In this document: in pieces, positions 31,276 to 32,992 of the stretch
Layout of the letters: every line of letters starts with the position of its first letter
Position numbering within the stretch: position 1 is the stretch's first letter
DNA from: Lacticaseibacillus hulanensis
GTDB taxonomy: Bacteria; Bacillota; Bacilli; Lactobacillales; Lactobacillaceae
Reading direction: 5' to 3'
Length of the DNA stretch: 32,992 nt
NCBI RefSeq assembly: GCF_004010095.1
Contig: NZ_RRYD01000033.1
Coordinates: forward strand, 1 to 32,992
Made by a program: the position numbers and the translations under genes
Notes under the pieces: generated by a model
The model's database searches: none
What the model was told of the DNA's origin: nothing
Seen by the model: only the letters and a program-made list of their open reading frames with translations

Positions 31276-32307
31276 ATGAACGATTTAGACAAGTTGAACC
31301 GGCTTAACTGCATTGTTGATGCCCGGTTGCGCCACATGGTTAGTTCTGGCGTGACGCCCGGCGTTAGCTTTGCGTTGCTGAGTGGAGACGAGACGTTGAC
31401 GCAGTATTTTGGCAACGAGAGCACCGCGTCGGTGACTGTGCCGCTGCGCCCGAACATGTACTACGACCTGGCCTCGCTCACGAAGGTGGTGGGGACCACG
31501 CCACTGTTGCTGCAGTCGATTCGGGAAGGAAAACTGCAGCTGGACGAAAAGGTGGCCGCTGTGTTGCCCGAGTTCTCCGGCGGTGACGTGACGTTCCGGG
31601 AATTGATGACGCACACGTCGGGGCTTGCCGGCTACATCGAGCACCGCGACGAGCTGCCACCAGCTGCGTTGCGGCACGCGTTGTTGACCCAGCTCCACGT
31701 GGATGAGAGTCGGGGCACGGCCGTTTACCGAGATTTCAACCTGCTAATCACCGGCTGGGCTCTGGAAAAGGTCAATGGCGGGGTTCCGGTGCAAGAATTA
31801 ATTACGGCAAATGTGCTTAAACCGTGGGGCCTAGATGCGACCTTTGCGCCGCGGCCAGACCAGGCGGTACCGACCACGTACAGCCCAGCGAATGGGCTGC
31901 TGCGGGGGACGGTGCACGATCCCAAGAGTGCGATTTTGGGTGCCCACTCGGCGGCGGCGGGATTATTCGCGTCTCTGCGCGGGATGGTGCGCTATCTGCG
32001 GGTCGCCTTTGGGGATGTTGCGGTGCCGAGCGTTCCGGCTAACTGGGCGCGGGCGCTGCAAAAAGACTTCAGCTTGGGCGGCGCCATGCGCAGTGTTGGT
32101 TTTGATTTGCGTTACGCGCCGGGCAACAGCCGGCCGTTTCTATACCACACTGGCTACACGGGGACGTTTATCCTGTTTGACCCAACGGAACGGCTTGGCC
32201 TTGTAGTCCTGGCCAATCGGGTCCACCCGTTTGTCCACGCAGATTTTCTGCGGCAGCGGGATCTGCTTGTCCACGCCTTTTTGCAGGAGACGAGCACGTG
32301 GCACTAA
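31276..32307 (+). CDS. Serine hydrolase of the beta-lactamase / penicillin-binding class C family
   Basis: 343 residues. The active-site SxxK is SLTK (Ser67, Lys70); the second motif is YRDFN (Tyr151), where Asp stands in place of the usual Asn of YxN; the KTG equivalent is HTG in YHTGYTGTF. HTSGLAGY is also typical. There is no signal peptide or membrane anchor, so the enzyme is probably cytoplasmic. Family members include esterases and D-amino peptidases; true beta-lactamase activity is unlikely. AGAGG lies before the ATG. Monocistronic. Confidence 0.88.
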   Translation: MNDLDKLNRLNCIVDARLRHMVSSGVTPGVSFALLSGDETLTQYFGNESTASVTVPLRPNMYYDLASLTKVVGTTPLLLQSIREGKLQLDEKVAAVLPEFSGGDVTFRELMTHTSGLAGYIEHRDELPPAALRHALLTQLHVDESRGTAVYRDFNLLITGWALEKVNGGVPVQELITANVLKPWGLDATFAPRPDQAVPTTYSPANGLLRGTVHDPKSAILGAHSAAAGLFASLRGMVRYLRVAFGDVAVPSVPANWARALQKDFSLGGAMRSVGFDLRYAPGNSRPFLYHTGYTGTFILFDPTERLGLVVLANRVHPFVHADFLRQRDLLVHAFLQETSTWH

Positions 32308-32353
32308 AAAACGGAGAATGAACTGCGTTTGCGCGCGGTTCATTCTCCGTTTT
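32308..32353. terminator. Bidirectional terminator
   Basis: 16-bp perfect arms (32308-32323 and 32338-32353) with AAAA/TTTT ends between two convergent genes. Confidence 0.9.
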
Positions 32354-32354
32354 G

Positions 32355-32627
32355 TTATTGGGCCTTTTGCATAGATTGTTGTTTAATTTTTCCGTGGTGC
32401 TGGCGAATCTGTGCCGGATAGCCCAATTGCGTCAGGATTGTGCTCCACTGGAGGTCATGTGAGCGATACAGGTAGGCAACCAGCTGCTTGAGCGGGACCT
32501 GAGCGGTTGAGAGGCGGTTGGCCGCGGAAATGGTTGGGCGGGCTTCCATGTGTAGTTGGTGTATGTAATCGTCCACCATCGCCAGCAGTTGTTCGTTAGT
32601 TAGGTCGCGCCATTCCTGTCTCGTCAT
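32355..32627 (-). CDS. Hypothetical protein
   Basis: 90 residues, not recognised; MTRQEWRDLTNEQLLAMVDD opening, helical and charged, with a possible HTH-like stretch (PLKQLVAYLYRSHDLQW, about 47-63). The ATG at 32627 is preferred since GGAG lies eight bases upstream; the in-frame GTG at 32636 overlaps that site. Minus-strand promoter at 32688-32660. It is the last host gene before the IS end. Confidence 0.65.
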   Translation of the reverse strand: MTRQEWRDLTNEQLLAMVDDYIHQLHMEARPTISAANRLSTAQVPLKQLVAYLYRSHDLQWSTILTQLGYPAQIRQHHGKIKQQSMQKAQ

Positions 32628-32659
32628 ATTGTTCACTCCTTATTCTGTTGATTAGTTAT

Positions 32660-32688
32660 AATATACGATATCGCGCTCTATTTGTCAT
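32660..32688 (-). promoter_or_regulatory. Promoter of the 90-residue gene
   Basis: On the minus strand ATGACA (32688-32683), 17-base spacer, TATATT (32665-32660). Confidence 0.55.
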
Positions 32689-32915
32689 TAGTTTTGCTTA
32701 AATTTCTTATTTTAAAATTTAGGGAATTGTTATATGAAAACTGATGCGGGGGGAAAGGCCGGTAAATCACGGATATTTGCAGCTGCGTGCGTTTGCGGGG
32801 TTTGCTAGATTTCTTGCACGTGGCGGAACTGATTGCAAGTAACGTTTAGACGCGCAGAAAAGAGGCAATACATCAAAAAACGCCCCATACCGCAGCAGGC
32901 AAGCGCACTGCTCGG
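32689..32915. other. Gene-free stretch before the right IS end
   Basis: About 225 bases. A 24-codon frame from ATG 32734 (ending CVCGVC, stop 32806-32808) has only a weak binding site. An open frame from about 32838 into the IS has no good start. It may contain the edge of a gene cut by the IS, but I can support nothing specific. Confidence 0.4.
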
Positions 32916-32992
32916 TGCGATAATCCCTTTGTGGTTGTCAGATGAAATATCATAATTCATCTGACAATTATGGAGGGATTTTTGTATGCCCA
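32916..32992 (+). mobile_element. Right IS end: leader and first codons of a probable transposase
   Basis: Inverted near-copy of bases 1-77. Here the 12-bp dyad is perfect: TTGTCAGATGAA (32935-32946) and TTCATCTGACAA (32956-32967) around 9 bases. It is followed by GGAGGG (32972-32977) and ATG CCC A (32986-32992) leaving the window. A dyad between promoter region and binding site is common in IS leaders, where it limits read-through translation from outside. Confidence 0.6.

Noticed and set aside
31276-32307. An antibiotic-resistance beta-lactamase
   Set aside because: No signal peptide, and the second motif is YRD instead of YxN. The family is dominated by esterases and peptidases in lactobacilli.
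32734-32808. 24-residue peptide ending CVCGVC
   Set aside because: Weak binding site, no promoter, and too short to judge.
1-32992. A composite transposon bounded by the two IS ends
   Set aside because: The interior holds core genes (mevalonate, recX, rRNA methyltransferase, tRNAs). The IS ends are more simply explained as assembly break points.
1-32992. CRISPR array or prophage
   Set aside because: No regularly spaced direct repeats, cas genes, integrase or phage structural genes are visible.

Overview
The window looks like chromosome from a low-G+C-clade Gram-positive lactic acid bacterium of the Lactobacillaceae, but one with a fairly GC-rich genome (by eye, coding regions are well above 50% GC). 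The grounds are strong AGGAGG-type ribosome binding sites, a mevalonate rather than MEP isoprenoid route, a pyruvate oxidase, a C69 dipeptidase of the PepD type, an oleate hydratase and PTS-based sugar uptake. I cannot fix the species. Both ends carry the same 77-base sequence in inverted orientation, each running outward into an ATG-CCC start codon behind a GGAGG site. This is best read as two copies of one insertion sequence, so the window is probably an assembly contig broken at IS copies.

Layout. 1-2244: an accessory-looking edge with an IS end, a mazEF toxin-antitoxin pair, tRNA-Arg(CCT), a membrane-anchored Mrr-type nuclease and an orphan gene. 2321-6528: a mevalonate cluster (thiolase, HMG-CoA reductase, HMG-CoA synthase) behind a promoter whose -10 lies inside a 25-bp hairpin-like dyad. 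6533-8398: pyruvate oxidase behind a promoter with a CcpA-box-like site. 8468-13802: a MurNAc-peptide-recycling locus (RpiR-type regulator, MupG 6-phospho-muramidase, MurQ etherase, complete IIBC-IIA PTS transporter). 13823-15691 (minus): RlmCD-type rRNA methyltransferase and nucleoside deoxyribosyltransferase. 15866-16404: two small membrane proteins. 16565-18178 (minus): an Mga-type regulator. 18373-19767: recX and a DUF402 phosphatase.

19870-23898 is a block flanked by two identical, inverted tRNA-Gln(CTG) genes. It holds a GyrI-like protein, a small membrane protein, PepD, and about 0.9 kb of gene-free DNA (21076-21957) made almost entirely of nested inverted repeats. That island is the least explained part of the window. 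24001-28973: an orphan gene, then a tetR gene broken by a one-base frameshift, its two tandem operator palindromes, and a heterodimeric ABC exporter. 29137-32627: a 42-residue membrane peptide, oleate hydratase behind an inverted-repeat operator candidate, a serine beta-lactamase-like hydrolase and an orphan gene, followed by the second IS end.

How the genes fit together: the MurNAc locus would import MurNAc-containing disaccharide as a phosphate, split it (MupG), and convert MurNAc-6-P to GlcNAc-6-P plus D-lactate (MurQ). The mevalonate cluster supplies the first three steps from acetyl-CoA to mevalonate, the isoprenoid precursor used for the undecaprenyl carrier of wall synthesis. The local tetR lesion would be expected to leave the drug-exporter operon derepressed. 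No prophage, CRISPR array or complete transposon is visible.
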